Assembly (NCBI RefSeq): GCF_036370855.1
Contig: NC_088098.1
Coordinates: 140,884,721 to 140,948,720, forward strand
Direction of reading: 5' to 3'
DNA: 64,000 bases
Source of the DNA: Dromaius novaehollandiae
Lineage: Eukaryota > Chordata > Aves > Casuariiformes > Dromaiidae
A program made the translations under genes and the position numbers. Positions 50,341 to 64,000 of this stretch are shown here, piece after piece; within the stretch, counting starts at the first letter, position 1, and each line of letters begins with the position of its first letter. Under the pieces are notes generated by a model. It was not told the origin of the DNA. It saw only the letters and a list, made by a program, of their open reading frames with translations, and searched no databases.

Positions 50341-51473
50341 ACAAAATATCTGGAAGTCTCCTGCTGTAAGACATTTTCTCCAGTCCTGGAGTAAGGTATG
50401 ATTCTTTTTCTTGTGACCTGCATACTTTACAGCTAGATACCTTAGAGCCCATTTACACAAAGTTAAAGTCAAATTCTTGCTCTTCCATGCCCCGTCTTGT
50501 TTATAGATACAAGGGTAGCCTTCATCTCCCTCCACAGAGTCCTTCTGGGAGCTCATGGTCAGCTGACTACTTTAAAAATTATGTCTGTTTTGGGAGTCAC
50601 AGCTTTCTTAAGGAGTACATGTATATCCTGTCTTCCTTGAATAGCATCAAGAACCAAACCCTCGGCTTCCCAGAAGAAGAAACATTTAATGATATGTCCC
50701 CTGTGGTACCTTTTTGAGATATCTACTAATCAGATCTTAAATCACTAATTGTATGGTCTTACTGTTTTAATTATTTTCACTTATTTCTTAAAAAAATGCA
50801 TTCTTTTAATTTGCATATATTCAGAGGGTTGTCTTAGAACACACACTTGCAGACTATCTAAACTTGCACATGCAGACATATTATCTATCTTAGTTAACAA
50901 TCAATTAACTAAAATTAAAATTAAAATAGGGCAAAAATTGTTTTATAGAAATAACCAGATAGCCAGTTATCACTTAAAGGAAATAAAAGTGGCAACAAGA
51001 TAGAAAGTAAAATTTTATTCCTTAGAAGAGACAGAGAAAAATAATTTCAAAGACAATATATTATTAAAGCTATGACAGAGACTTTACCTCTTTTTGTTAT
51101 TGACAGATAAACAACTGTATTTAATTATGTTTACTAATGTTTGAATGTAAGAATACCTAAGAAATTAGGTATGATAGTTATCAATCACATCTGATGCCAA
51201 TCAGGTGAAAGAAGAAAACATAAAAAGTGGAAAGCTTTTCTACGTTTCTGTTTCTAGATAGTAAGTCCTCAGAAAACACTCTATTTTGATCTATAACATT
51301 TTGAACAACAGTGATAAAAGCCCTTAAAAATACTGATTTGAATAGGAAATATCTGATTCAGAGAAAACTGATTACAGACATGCATTAGTAATTTAATGCA
51401 GCTGGCTTGGGATTCAAACATGCATTTAAGCAGCTAGTCAGTATCAGAAGAAGCAATTTTCTCTCTCTCTCTC

Positions 51474-51503
51474 TTTTTTTTTTTTTTTTTTTGGGGGGGG
51501 GGG
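51474..51503. repeat. T19/G11 homopolymer junction with CT run
   Basis: About six CT units (from 51461) run into nineteen T and then eleven G. It is the longest of the three T-to-G composites in the window. Confidence 0.9.
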
Positions 51504-53261
51504 AAATGTGTTTGTTTAATCAGATACTGATGGAGTTATTCTGTTATCTAACTTAGTGTTTATCTCAATATCTTGATCCAGTGAATTTTGGCTCAACAAA
51601 AGTTTAACCTATTTTTAATGAAACATAATTACAATCTACTATCAAGTAGATTTTCAGGCTGTAAATGAGCACTGGCTTTTTGACTAAGTGAGTATTCAGC
51701 AAACAGGCTTGCCTACAGTTGTAACTAGCTAAGGCATTGTGAAATTCATATTTTAGTTGTGGTGAAGTTCGTGTGTTAATATTATACAAGGAAACAACTG
51801 TCTTTTAAAAATAGTACAGAAAATTGCTAACCAGCTGAAATCAAATGCTGCCAGAGACCTGAGTTTCAGCTAACCAAAATATTTATGCTCATGCTTAGTG
51901 ATAAGCATTTGCTTAAGTCTATTTTGATTCATTAAAGGTGTTTGAGAAGAAACATATGTTCCATAGGAGTCATGTGTGTATGCCATAAATGCCTTGATGA
52001 ATAAAATCAGATTACTATTGTACTTTTCTGCTCAGTAGCTACGTAAGTGAAACTTGTCCCCAAGAAAACACGAGGCAAGATTTGAAATAATGAAGAGCTT
52101 AAATAAGATCAAGTACAAAAATGTTTTTTATGGCATACAATAGGAACTGTTACAGTGCCATTCTATGAAGGGTGTTTTTACTCTCTAGCATTGAAGATGT
52201 ATTAATCTTCAGATCTTTTATATTCTTCCTGTGTGTGAAACAGCTGACAAAGAAGAATTTTAAGGCCTGAAATTTAAGAGAGGTTAAGAACTGCACCTAC
52301 AATGATGGTTGAACTCTTAAAATAAGTACATAACTTTGAGTTCTCTAAGCATTAGGTGATGCTGTGTAGGACGTTCTCCTGTTAGTGAAAATAAGAAGCA
52401 GCTCTATTAAAATATTAGAGAGATACCTACATAAAGCCTATGTGAGTACAATCAGATTTAGACTTTGTCAGTCCTTGGTGGCTTCTTAATATCAGCTTTA
52501 AATGTAATTTCAGGGAGTTTGGAAACTTCAGACCGATTACTTGAAAAGTATCTTTTTAATTATCTATTGAAGTAAGGACTATATTTAAGACTATAATAAG
52601 GAATATACTTTCAGAAGAGGTCTAAATGTCAGTTGATTATCATCCTTCCAGAGGACTGGAAAAAAGATAGATGGATTTCCCTAAGAGGCTGTAGCTCCTC
52701 TGCTAGCAGCATTACATACACTATGTTAAGAGGTTGTGCCATCCAGTTTTGTGAAGAGGGAGAGTTAAGTGCGCAACTGAACAGCTTTCTCACATGTCTT
52801 GTTGTTGCATATAACAAAGAGGAGTGGGACAGTGGAAGTAATATCTGAATGAAAAATAAATACACAGTCTGTTTTGAAAGGTATAATGGTATCACCAAGA
52901 TATGAGAAAATAAATATTGTGCCTTTCTCCTACTGAAGCAATGAAAATGGATAATAAGACATGAGGGAACAGCCAGACAATCTCAGACAGTGTGTCTCTT
53001 CACCAATCTTTATTTGGAGATATTTATCCAAGAAAAGCAATCAAGCAATCAAGAAATGGAGGTGAATATGGCTGTGTGAAAAACAACAATGCCTCACAGT
53101 TCAGCAACTACCCACAAATAGCTACTTCAAAATACAGAACTGCTTAAAGCAGGCATCTCCTTAGTTTATCTTCAACAAGTAGCATAACTTACATCCGGTT
53201 TATTGTTTACATTTATTCAGCATAATTTTAGAGTCCAACAAAGCAGGCAAACAGTATAAAC

Positions 53262-53400
53262 AGTTTCCTAATGGTGAAAGTAGCAGAACACTGGAATAAA
53301 TTCTCTGGAAGGCTGAAGAAAGATTAGACAAATGTGTCAAGAATGACATGAATATAGTTGATGCTGCTTTGAGAAGTAATGATCTGTTGGTGGCTTCAGC
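53262..53400 (+). mobile_element. Probable old CR1 LINE fragment
   Basis: It keeps the order of CR1 tail motifs: 'agaacactggaataaattct', 'gaagaaagattagacaaatg', 'tcaagaatgacatgaatata' and 'gttgatgctgctttgagaag'. Highly diverged, with no clear 3' end. Confidence 0.55.
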
Positions 53401-54568
53401 CTATAGCCTCAGGATTTTTCTGTTTTCTAAACAGATGTACATGATGTGATAAGGCCATCACGATAAAGTCATCATAATGCAGACAGAGACAACCTACCTG
53501 ATCTGAGAAGCTGCTTTATGTACAGTCTGTGTTCCAGAAAGCTTTAGCAAAATTCATCAGTTAATGCAGATTATGCTAACTCTTGCTGGGTGTCTCCATA
53601 ACAATTTATTCTTTAACCTAGTAGAAAGTTACAGACACTGCAGGATCCCTGTTAATAATATCCAGAATGAAATAGGAATAAAAATGGATTTCAGAAAGGA
53701 AAAGCAAAAAATGTAATGGCAACCTACATTCACAATTAGGAGAGAAACAGGATGAATGTAACAGGTGACATATGCGAAGAGTAAGTATTCTCACTTGACC
53801 AAAGTGACAAGCTTAGTTTGTTTGTTTAGCAGGTCCTAATTCTTACAGCCAAGAGAGGAATTTCCAGCAATACCAGAGTATTTACTTTGTGTATTGAATT
53901 AAAAGTGCCGTTAATCAGTTGGAGTCTAGAGTCCAAGCTTATGCACTGTTCCTTCTGTAAGCACATATGGACAGATATGCCAACAGCGTGAATCAGTAGT
54001 GGATCCGCAGCTTGCAAATTGAAGTTATATCAAGTTGTTTATGAAGTCAACTGATTTCAGATCCCTGTAATGTTGTGTGTTATCACTAAACAGGAAGCTA
54101 AGGAAAAATAGCTTTACTGGACGTAAAAAAATAAATATTATATAATTAAGAAAACTATTCTTAACATGGATGAGTCTTCACTTCTGGCTTAGTTAGAATA
54201 GTTGGATATCAGGAATTTGAGAAATTTCCATGCTTGGTTTTGTAAAGGAATCTGGAAAACACTAGCTATCCATTGCTCTCCATGGACATATCCATAAACA
54301 GAGCTGTTTTTCAGTCTGTGATGAAGTGTGCTTCCATAGTCTGGAGGTTTCTTCCATATTCTCTGAGTAGGAGTGGAATAGGCTTGTGATTAAAACACTT
54401 GAACTTTGGTATCTACATGTATATTGAGTGTTTGAGCTGCCACTGTATGTAGACAATGGAGATCGAGTCAATATCTCCAATGGAGTCTATGGTAGGCTGA
54501 GAGGACTTACTCTTCCCAGGAATGCTTTTCTTGACCCTGTTGGAGAGATGCAAAATAGTAGTTAAATG

Positions 54569-54571
<3 letters not shown>

Positions 54572-54601
<30 letters not shown>
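54572..54601. repeat. A30 homopolymer run
   Basis: Thirty consecutive A on the + strand. No AATAAA lies in the preceding 40 bases, so it does not look like a retroposed transcript tail. Confidence 0.9.
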
Positions 54602-54605
<4 letters not shown>

Positions 54606-54976
54606 GGATAGTGGCACTGATGCATTGAAATGTTTCTGCCCAAATCAACATAGCTGTTCAATGTTCTCATCCTGGACATAGCCAGAAGTGCTAATTCCAT
54701 AGTTTAACTACTCGCGTACATTCCTCTGAGATCTCCTGTGTAACCCCACCCCATTTATTTACACGTGCTCAGAGGGTTCTTAATGCACATGGTCAGCTCA
54801 GAACCCATCTCAAAAATGCTAAAATGACCACACTTTTTCTTAATGTCTTGCAGAACATGCAAAACAAATAAATAGAAAACAGCAGGCCTTCCTCAGCTTA
54901 TTAAGGTGGAATTTTGCTTTTCACCCAACCCCAAAGAGCGCAGTAAGAATCAAGCTATTATGGAGTAAGAACACCC

Positions 54977-54982
<6 letters not shown>

Positions 54983-55044
<62 letters not shown>

Positions 55045-55059
55045 TCTCTCCCTCTCTCC
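54983..55059. repeat. (TC)n microsatellite
   Basis: Twenty-nine perfect TC units (54983-55040) continue as interrupted units to 55059. The minus-strand frame through it translates as an Arg/Glu repeat and is not a gene. Confidence 0.97.
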
Positions 55060-55484
55060 TGCCTCATCGCCCTTGCTCTCCTCTCCATTGAAGATTGTCT
55101 CCTCTGGCCCAGAAATATTTTTCTTCTTATTAAATTGAGGAAGTTCTAGTGCAGTGCTTTTCACTGTAAGTTACTGTACTATAGAAAAGAAACAGTTTAT
55201 CAAGTAGGTGGAAAGCAAACTATTTTGGTTTTTATAGATCAATACCAACACTTTAAAATCCATCCAGTGCAAAGCACAGGGTTCTCATATTGTATTTTCC
55301 AACTGACAAACTGATTCAATAAGCCAGCCACAGATTTTTTACACTGGCTTTGTTTTCTAAGCTGTCTTGACATGTAACTCCATGTAGGCTGGGTGCCCTG
55401 CAGTAAGCTAGTCTTGTGAAGGCAAAGGTCCCAGTAAACCAATGAGAAAATCTCTTTAGGTGAGAGTTATCATATTTAGGTTAA

Positions 55485-55507
55485 GACAAAACAAAACAAA
55501 ACAAAAA
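55485..55507. repeat. (AAAAC)n simple repeat
   Basis: Four near-perfect units, similar to the tract at 5163-5190. Confidence 0.85.
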
Positions 55508-58500
55508 GCAAAGAAAAAAATGCCTCTTTGCAAATCCTGTTTGTACAGTGGCGATGTAAGGTTCATGTAAGCTTATGTAACAGTGGGCTGGAAATCTTAC
55601 AAATTGATTTTAAAAACTGAAACCATACACTTCCAGTGAAATCCTCACCTTGCCTTCTGCTTTGAATCATCTATCCTACCAATTATATTGCAATTTCATC
55701 TGGACTGAACTTCAGCTGCTGAGCTGCTACTCAGTGATTTGTTAAGAACGTGATAGCATCCGTAAGTCTTTCTCAGTCTGCTGAAAGCTACCACCACGGT
55801 GAAAGCGCTGGAGTTTATGCTCCCACACTTGACGCTCCTGCTAGCCAGAGAAAAGCCTAAGCCAGACATAAGACAATCCTCACATGAGATACAAAAGAAT
55901 GTTTTATCAGAACGACTTTTTGAAACCTCCAACTGAAAGAACAAGTCAACGGGTCTTTGTGCTTTCTCATACCAAGAGTAGGCAACTCACTTCTCAAATG
56001 TAATGTAAGTGTTCTTCCTCTGTTGCCAGGAAGAGCGAAAACAAGATGAGATCTTTCTACACTATACTTCAGTGTCAGTTTGTTAAGACATATGCACTCT
56101 GCCTGGAGCAATCTCATTAACAGAAGCTGATAACTTTCCCCATTAAAGAAAGTAGTTCATTACCTAGTGATAAATCTTACTTTTTGTCTGCTGTTACCTT
56201 TACAAGCAACTTGAGGTAGAGGGTATAGGTCTGAAGTACGGCTCTGTTTCTTGAAGTGAGGTTAGTTTCTCTAGCGCTTGTGTCAGTATGGTTGGACCTA
56301 CACTGAACAAGACAATCGCTCTGACTTAGAAAGCGCTGGGTTAATGACCTTCAAACCCCACAGACGTTATCACAATATTTAGATATTCTACCCTTCAGTC
56401 ATGAACATTTGTCTCTATGGAAACTGTACTTTATGCATGGAGGTAGAAAACAAAAAGCAGGAAAGAAGAGAAAGGAAATATTAAAGGGAGGATAAAAAGA
56501 GAAAGAGAGTATCCTAAAGATAAATGTAAAAACACTGACTAATTTATATATCTTCAGATTTTTGGTCCCCAACCTACAGCTCCGAGACAAAAGGTTTCCT
56601 CTAAGACCCTTTGATATTTTTCATGGCTGCACACATGAAATTACTTGATCAGTACTGTTTAATCATATGAGGTATAAGGCTCCAAAAACTAATGATGGTT
56701 TTGCAATCAATAATGAAAAATTAATTGTGAACCTAATATCATTTTGTTCCTGAATGGTGATTTATCTGTAAATCAGCAAGCAAGATTGTCAGAAATTATC
56801 TTCTGTTTGATGGAGATCTCAAAACATAATTCTAACAGCTGAATAAATAGCCACATTTCTTTATTTGCCCAAGGCTCCTTGTAATTCAGAGAGATTTTTT
56901 CTCTTTTCAGTGCTGTAGAGCTGATGAAGAAAATGTACTTGGTTTATGCTAAGGAAATAAAGAAAATGAAAATGGAAAACTGGCTGGCTTTTGAGGAATC
57001 AGAGCTACAGATTTTACTGTTAAAAAAAATGTGAAATGAATTTTTTAAAAATGACTTTAATGAGTGCCCTCAGGGTTCTATATTTCACCCAGTGTAAAAC
57101 TCCAGATGCTGGCCATATATCTGGAAAGTGGAGCTCATGGCAGTAGCTTTTTTGCTAATTCCCTTGTGACTGATTCATAAATTGGAAAAAAAAAGAAAAA
57201 AGAATCATGAATGAAGGAGAAAAAATTAAGCCAGAATTGAATTATATTGACAGAGTGATACAATGAAGCTTATACTCTGACTACCAGTCTTTATCTCTTC
57301 CTTTAATAAATTTATCAAGAGTTTCCAGTGTTGGCAATCTTCCACCTTCTTCCAGCATTAAATTCCCTTCTAAAAGTAAGGAACTGAAAGCTAGTATGAT
57401 TATTTTATGAATCCTGCATATTTGTCCTCAGCCAGCAAAAATTGCAGGTGTTAATAACAGTGAAGCAACTAAATTACTGTTTTCTATCCCTGTGGAGAAG
57501 CCAGCAGCAATCAAGGAAACAGATGGGCCAACAAGGGTGGTAATTCAGATTCTTAAACAAATAGGAGACAAGACTGCAGAATAGTTGGTTCTTACGTTAA
57601 TCAGCAAATGTTTTATATGTAACAATGTCAAGCTGAAACAGTGAAAATGCTAAGTGTTTTAAACCACCAACAGCGACCAGAGAGATAAAACTTCCTCTTT
57701 TTAAGCTGCTGAAGGGTAGGAGAAATCACAGAACAAATGCTGCTTTCTACTACTTGTTTTTTCTTTTAATTTTTAAATAAAAATGAAAGAAGATAAATAC
57801 ATAGTGCACACTCTAAAGAGTAGTATCATTAGGAGTGACATCATGAGATACCTGGGGAAACAATTTGATTGGCCAGTGTAATCTCTTCCTTTAATATTAT
57901 ACATAATCAGCTCCTTCTGAAAAAAAAAAAAAAAGAATATATATTTGTGTGTGTATATATATATCCAGGAAGATGGGAGACTTACAGCATTTTTGTAAAG
58001 TGTTGCCTTTTGTAAAGCTTTTTATTGGTTTTGGATTTGGTGACAGTTTTCCTTCCTTCCACCCAGTTCCTTTCCACTTTATGGAAATATCCTTTGTAAA
58101 CAGTTTTCAGTCTGAGTAAATGCTTAATAAGGACCAGTATCTCAAATATCATGTAGTCATCTAAAGTGTAATTAAGGCAAAGTTTAAGCACATAAGTCAA
58201 CGAGAGAGTTTTTAAAAATTCTGCTGAGCTTGTTAAGGTCCTGAATGATTCTAGAAAGCCAATCTTGGCTTAGCTGTTCCTTTTCTGAGATTACATAGTC
58301 TGCAAACTAAGTGTCTCTCTGTGTAAGTAAAGCTCGCGAAGGGCCCCACTTAATCTGAGCATGACATAGACCAATGTTATTGAGTCCAGTGTACACAGAA
58401 GCACCCACCACAACTTTCATTCACTAACAGAGCCAGTGAAAGGGAAGATACTGCAACCCACATGGTGTAACAGTCAATTTCTAGAAAATCTACAGAGGAA

Positions 58501-58625
58501 ACGAGGGATCAGGGTTCCAAGTTTCAGTCTGAAAGTGTCGTACTGTAACTGAAGATCCGGCCACATACATTCCCCTGTTCTGGTTAGCTTAAACTAAATT
58601 TGGAAACAAGTGAACCAAGACATGA

Positions 58626-58657
58626 AAAAAAAAAAAAAAGAAAGAAAGAAAGAAAAA
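58626..58657. repeat. A-run with (AAAG)n
   Basis: An A run followed by four to five AAAG units. Confidence 0.85.
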
Positions 58658-60962
58658 GGACCCTAAAGCAAGGCAAAGCAAAGTCCTTTTCCTTCTCCAC
58701 AAAACTTACAGTGGTATAAGCCATTTTGAATAGTATATGTTGTTTGAAGTAAGGGCATATTTAGACACCTGCAGATGTCTTCTCTGTTTATTGGACTGTA
58801 TCCTCTGCTTATTGTAACAAAACCACAGAAAACAAAACTGAAGAGTTTTAAAAATCTCAAAGAAACCAGTTCATTGTCCAATCTTTCTGAGCACCAGAAA
58901 TTTGAAGGACTGAATCTCTACTATGTTATAGTGGTTTGTTCTACAGAAAGCAGAGAAGACAGTTTCAGAGTCAGACTTTATACAATTTTTGAGCCGTTGA
59001 GGCCAGCCACATTGTAGTCCAAAAGGATAAATCAGTAAGGGTCCAATAAGGGTAGACCTGAAAGGGAAAAATGAAGTTTTCATTCTAAATGTCCCTGTTG
59101 TAGAATCTCTCTTTCTACCCTGGATCAGCACACTTGCATTTTTCATTAGTAGAAAACCACTGACTGCAGCAGCACCTCTCCTGGTGCTTTAGGAGCTAAG
59201 GCACAGATTCCTCTGATGTTTGCAGGTCCTGGTTTTCAAGAGGAAGTTTGGACATTGTTGAAATTCTCTTCAAAAACATGTGATCATGAAAGGTGGCTGA
59301 CCAATTCAATGACAAGTAAGGTAATCATTTGGGGGATGACTGAGGAGGTTGAAAAAGATAAAGGGTAGATAACCACTCACTTATCTTTCTGTCCTTCTCC
59401 TTTTTGTGTGTTTCAGTTCTATTTTATACTTTGTACAGGATGGTTCTGTCCTGTTCGAACTGACAAATGTGGGAAAATTACTAGATTCCACATAGTTATC
59501 TCATTCTGGTCTCTTACATCATGGGCTTTTTAATTATACTGACTGTTGATTTGATAAATATTAAAGGATTGTTTAATATTAAAGTCATATAACTTAAATT
59601 TATGGGTTTTGGCATAACACATCATATTGTTATGAAAACTCACTTAATTCTATCACCTATAGCGCATTTGGTTTATGATAACCACACTGTATTGCTTAAT
59701 TTCTTCTTATTTACTACATATATACAAGTAAATATACAAATACATATGTATTAAAACAGCTGCTTTTTTGCCTAGCTGTTTTTATCAGGTTTGTGTTGTA
59801 GATGTATGGAGAATGATCTGCAGAAGATATATAGGGACATTTCATCATAAGCAAGTAACTAAAAAACATAATTGATACATAACCTTTATTCAACCACTTA
59901 AACTTTTGTGTCTCAATTTATCTTTTGTAAAATTGGAGAAGCAATCATTTTGTTTTCTTTTGTCATTGCTTACATTTCTAAGGTTTTCAGATCAGCAACT
60001 ATTATTTATTTATATATTATTTGTTCGTATTTATTTGTATTTCTAACATGGACGACAGAGGAAATTCTTAAAAATCTGTAGTCAACAGTCTGAGTCTTTA
60101 GTACTTCCTTTATTTTATCACTTGTGTTGAAACAGGTTTTCATTTTTGTCTTTGAAACTTGAATCGAATACTCCTCTCAAATGAGAAATATTTTAGGGAC
60201 TTCTTGCTTTATAAAGCCAGTCAGGTTAGGAGGCAAGTCTTCTGCAGCAGGTATAGTAGCAGAATGTTTTTTCATTCAAGTTCTGCCTCCATTTGCTGAA
60301 CCATAAGTATCTGATAAATGGCAGCATTTGAGCATCATGATGCATCAGCAACATCATTCTCAGGTGACATCCCAAAAGGGTGGCAGATGGTATCTAAACC
60401 AGCTGTCAGACCCAAATAAATAGAGGTCAGAACAGCATCTGTCTCAGCTACCGCGCATTTGCTGACATGCAGCAATCTTACTGTATGGTTTATGCAGTCT
60501 AAAGCCAAGTTGCAGATACTGTTAAGAATTGTTTGATGTAGGTGCATGCCCAAAGATCTTCATCAGCAGCTTGATAAAGCCCCTAGATGGTCTCAAGATG
60601 AGACTCAAGATTTCTAGTGAAATAGTACAAGCCTCAGTATTATTTAATGAACATGCCTTTTAAAGTGTCACCCAGACACTCTGGTTTTTATGTAAAAAAA
60701 TGTAGTTCAAAGGCAGAATAAATCCAGACAAATTTGGTGACTTCTGAATGCCAAATATGACTCTTGAATAGTCCCTGCTACATTGTTATGTCTGCCTGTT
60801 AGTGTTAAAAGGGGTCTATTCCCCAGGATTTTTCAGTTTTAGAGGTTGTAACAGGTGTTTGTACACTGAGAAAGTCGAAGCTGAATTAAAGTGTAGGAAA
60901 TTGTTTCAATACAATACCTACCACAATTTTTGTGTGTGTGACCTTCCCTTTTCAAAGTCTGT

Positions 60963-61070
60963 GGGGAGGCGAAGGGAAGGGAAAGGAAGGCAAAGGAAGG
61001 GAAAGCAAAGGGAGGGAAAGCAAAGGAAGGGAAGGAAAGGGGCAGAATAAAGAAAGAAGGAAAAGGAGAG
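60963..61070. repeat. Purine-rich (GGGAAA/GGCAAA)n tract
   Basis: About 100 bases almost entirely of A and G, built from GGGAA, GGAAA and GCAAAG units, imperfect but clearly repeated. The opposite strand translates as a Ser/Pro/Leu/Phe repeat, which explains the long minus-strand open frame here. Confidence 0.85.
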
Positions 61071-64000
61071 GAGCTGAGATGAAAAGTGAAGAAAAGAACA
61101 GAAAAAAGTGTCCTATAAATGATGGAGGGTCGACAAGACTTTTCAAAATGACCAGGACCAACTGCTGAGGAGAGAAGTTGCATATTGAATTGCACTTCTG
61201 TGTCCTAGATCTGTGAATTATATTAACGGGAAACCTAATGCTTTTAACTGTCTTTACGAGTTTTCTATATTTCTCTGCTGTGATGAAACTGGAACAGGTG
61301 TTAAACTTTTCAAATATCCTTGAATAGGCAGTCCTACTTTTTGTTAGAGATTTTCTATAAAAGATCATTCTGAAAGCTTTAAAGGTGGGGTCATGATTCA
61401 GCATGTTTGAGCATGAGCTCCTCTCTTTCAGTGCAAAGGGGATGCTGCCAGCCTGGCCATGGGATGTCATTTTCCAAATTCTGAGGATGACTTGACAGAG
61501 CTAATCAGCAGGTGGTAAAAATTTCCAAAATGCTGCTTTCTGAAGAAATCTGCACTCACTGAATTTCAGTTCAGACCTTTACCTTCTGCCATTGCTATTT
61601 GTCCTGGTGTAACATTGTGATTGATTGCAAACTATTATCATTTTTTTTACTATGTCTTATAGTAATATTTCTTTTCCTCTTGATCACCACTGCAGCAGCC
61701 TAACGTTTTCTAATGTAGCCTGTTATTGCTGCATTCAACTGGCAGCCTGCCTACATTGTTTTATTACTAATAGCAGTTGAGATATGAGAAATATATGGTT
61801 CCCAATGGTGACAAAAGTAAACAGAAAGCAAATAGACCTGTCTGTGAAACCCTCAAAAGAAACACACTGCTAACCAAAGAAACCACATGACCTTCATGGG
61901 GACCTAAATGAGAAGGCCTCCATTTGATCTTTTACCTAGTCTAGTACTTTTTACAGTTGTCAGGACAGACTGTCTTAAAAAGTCTCAGAGAAAGATATCT
62001 CTTTTCCTGAGACAGAATAGTAATTTTGTGGCTATTTCATCGTAATGGGCCATATTACAAAAGCTCACTTTGTGTCATGTGGCAAAATACTATTACAATG
62101 GGAATCATGTTGTATTTCATAACATGAACATATTATCTTTTCCACTTTATCTAATATCCCTTTAATCAGTGAAAATTTGCTGGGTATAACTGTAATATTT
62201 TTTGATGAAAATCGTAGCAAATTAATACCACAGTTTGTCCTGGTCAGCAGGCGTTGTTTCAGACACAGGTGCCCTCTAAACTCTCCACATCCTTACACCC
62301 ATGATAAAGTAGCTTTGCTATGAGAATGCTCTTCCTCCTGCAAGTTGCTTCTGGGTGAGATTCTGACTGTGCAGAAGCTAGGATGAGCTATTACTGCTTT
62401 GGTTAAATATAGCAGAGAAGCATCATGAGTGTTTTCATGAGTTGTCATAGAGATGTGACCCAGGAGTTAACAGCTTTCCAGTGCACAGCTGGACCTTACC
62501 CTGTGCTCAGGTCTTGCACCATCATTTGGACTTGTTTCAGTTGCACAGGCAAAACTGAATGCGCCACCCCCAAAAGGGAGAATAAAATAACAGAATACCC
62601 TAACGCCTGCAGAGCTGCTCCTTACAGCAACAGGAGAAAGAAGAGTTTGGCAGTGGGAGCACGTGTGAGAGGAAGGCGTAGGGGCTGGCTGCGCATCTCT
62701 CACATGCTCCCTTCCAGCCTCTGCTGGGGAGAAGCACATCTGTGCTATTGCAGGAGGAGAGGCGCTAAGGATGGCTGGCATGACAGCAGCAGGGTTGTAG
62801 CTGTCCATTGCAGGGTCTGGAAGACCATTAGTCTCAGTATTTGGTTTTGATGGAGGATCCCACTCTTTTGTCACCTTTCTCAGGGTCACGCTGTGATGAG
62901 TCTGTTTCCCCAGCACTTTCTGTGTAGCTGATCCCTATACTCAGCTTTGGTTCTCCACCTGTGCTTCAGCTCAGGACCAAGATTAGAGCAGGTTAGTGCC
63001 AGGATCTAAAGTGCTCCCTAGGAGCCGCTCACCAAGAAACTCAGGAGATTTACAGTCAGTGCATGCACATCACCTGAAATGCCATAGCATGAATCAGCCA
63101 AACCAGCCAGATCCTCACTGAGAAGGTGCCAAGGACAAAGGGGTTATGAGCACTTGGCATTGGAAACTAAATCCTGCTGCAGTGTTACCAATTTTTTTAA
63201 ATAGGGAAGGAGAAAAAGTAACATCTGTAAATTGCCTTACAAATGATGTCATTCTCAATGTTGAGATCCAATTCTAATAATTTTCCTTTTCCATTTCTTT
63301 CCTTGTGCTATGAGATTACATATTCAAATAGCTACTTTTGCACAAAAGCTTTTCTTTTCAATGTGTTCTATACCACAGATTAGAGAGAGATTTCTGGGAG
63401 ACTATCCTGTGGCAGTGTATGAGACTGTGGAAAAGGCATAGGGCAAGTAGGCTGTTGTGTTGCATGTCATTTCTAATTTTTTAAGGCATTCAGCTAGCCC
63501 CTTTTCCTGTTACTGCTCCATCCACCTGACTATTTTTCACATCTTTATACTTTCTTTTCTAAGTTTATTCACATTTGCTGTTTCTGCATTAAGTACTTTT
63601 GAAAACAAATTGATCTATCATTTAATACACCTATACTTCATAAAGAATAGACATTCTCTGCCTCTCCAGCTTCCTTCAAGCACACAGATCTCTGCATTAT
63701 TCTGAGTTAGGATTTGTTAACAAAACAGTAAACTTTCTGAAACCAATAGGCCTTGCTAAAATAACACCCAGGTATTTTTTGAGCTGAGTAGGCCTTCAAC
63801 ACACAAGAATGATATTGTAGAATTAATGAAAAAGGAGCTTATTCAGCAGTGAGAATGAAAACAAATCCTGTTCCTTTTCCTGATTCACTGTTCTTAAGTT
63901 TTGTCATTTCTTGACTTTTGAATGCTGACCTTTGCTGCCAGAATGTTCCCTTAATACATTTAGTTTTAATTTAATTTTATAGTTATTTTAAAGAACACTG

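Larger units (their letters stand above)
49239..64000. other. Downstream region without a supportable gene
   Basis: Nearly 15 kb of AT-rich sequence. The proximal part should contain the promoter and 5' untranslated region of the minus-strand IgSF gene. Beyond it I see LINE fragments, microsatellites and homopolymer runs listed separately, and open frames that are short or generated by simple repeats. A GC-richer patch lies near 62430-62920. Confidence 0.55.

Noticed and set aside
54958-55164. Minus-strand frame with a long Arg/Glu repeat
   Set aside because: Pure translation of the (TC)n microsatellite.
60335-60553. 72-codon minus-strand frame of fairly protein-like composition
   Set aside because: No recognisable family, splice sites or neighbouring exons; kept out for lack of support.
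60952-61470. 172-codon minus-strand open frame, the longest in the window
   Set aside because: Its C-terminal half is the translation of the GGAAA-type purine repeat, and the rest has no recognisable domain or splice context.

Overview
This is a window of vertebrate nuclear DNA, most likely from a bird. It is AT-rich with large introns, carries one CpG-island promoter, and its recognisable interspersed repeats are all CR1-type LINE fragments of several ages. I see no L1, Alu or other mammalian SINEs. The species cannot be named from the sequence alone.

Layout: 1-12.1 kb is gene-poor sequence with simple repeats and one striking 87-bp hairpin (4717-4803). A CpG island at 12.14-12.77 kb, with NRF1-, ETS-, CCAAT- and TCTCGCGA-type elements, is the promoter of PNPLA4 on the + strand. 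Two spliced-looking upstream exons (13894-14217 and 15038-15164) precede six PNPLA4 coding exons between 21335 and 37709. Joined, the six exons give 253 codons with intact splice phases. They keep the patatin GXSXG serine (Ser43) and the DGG aspartate (Asp163). The two upstream exons stay open and in frame with the PNPLA4 start, so an N-terminally extended isoform is possible.

A second gene lies tail-to-tail with PNPLA4, on the minus strand from about 49.24 to 43.95 kb. I reconstructed it from splice sites: a signal-peptide exon, one V-type immunoglobulin exon ending in a J-like G-x-G-T-x-L-T-V strand, a cysteine-bearing stem plus transmembrane exon, and a probable cytoplasmic-tail exon. The first three exons join with phases 1, 1 and 0 as expected for this superfamily. 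The model is about 230 residues. I cannot match it to a named receptor, and it is the most interesting unassigned item here.

49.3-64 kb holds no gene I can support. It contains an old antisense CR1/L3-like LINE copy, a long (TC)n microsatellite, a purine-rich GGAAA tract and a slightly GC-richer patch near 62.4-62.9 kb. The two genes have no evident functional link: one is a lipid hydrolase, the other a probable immune-type surface receptor.
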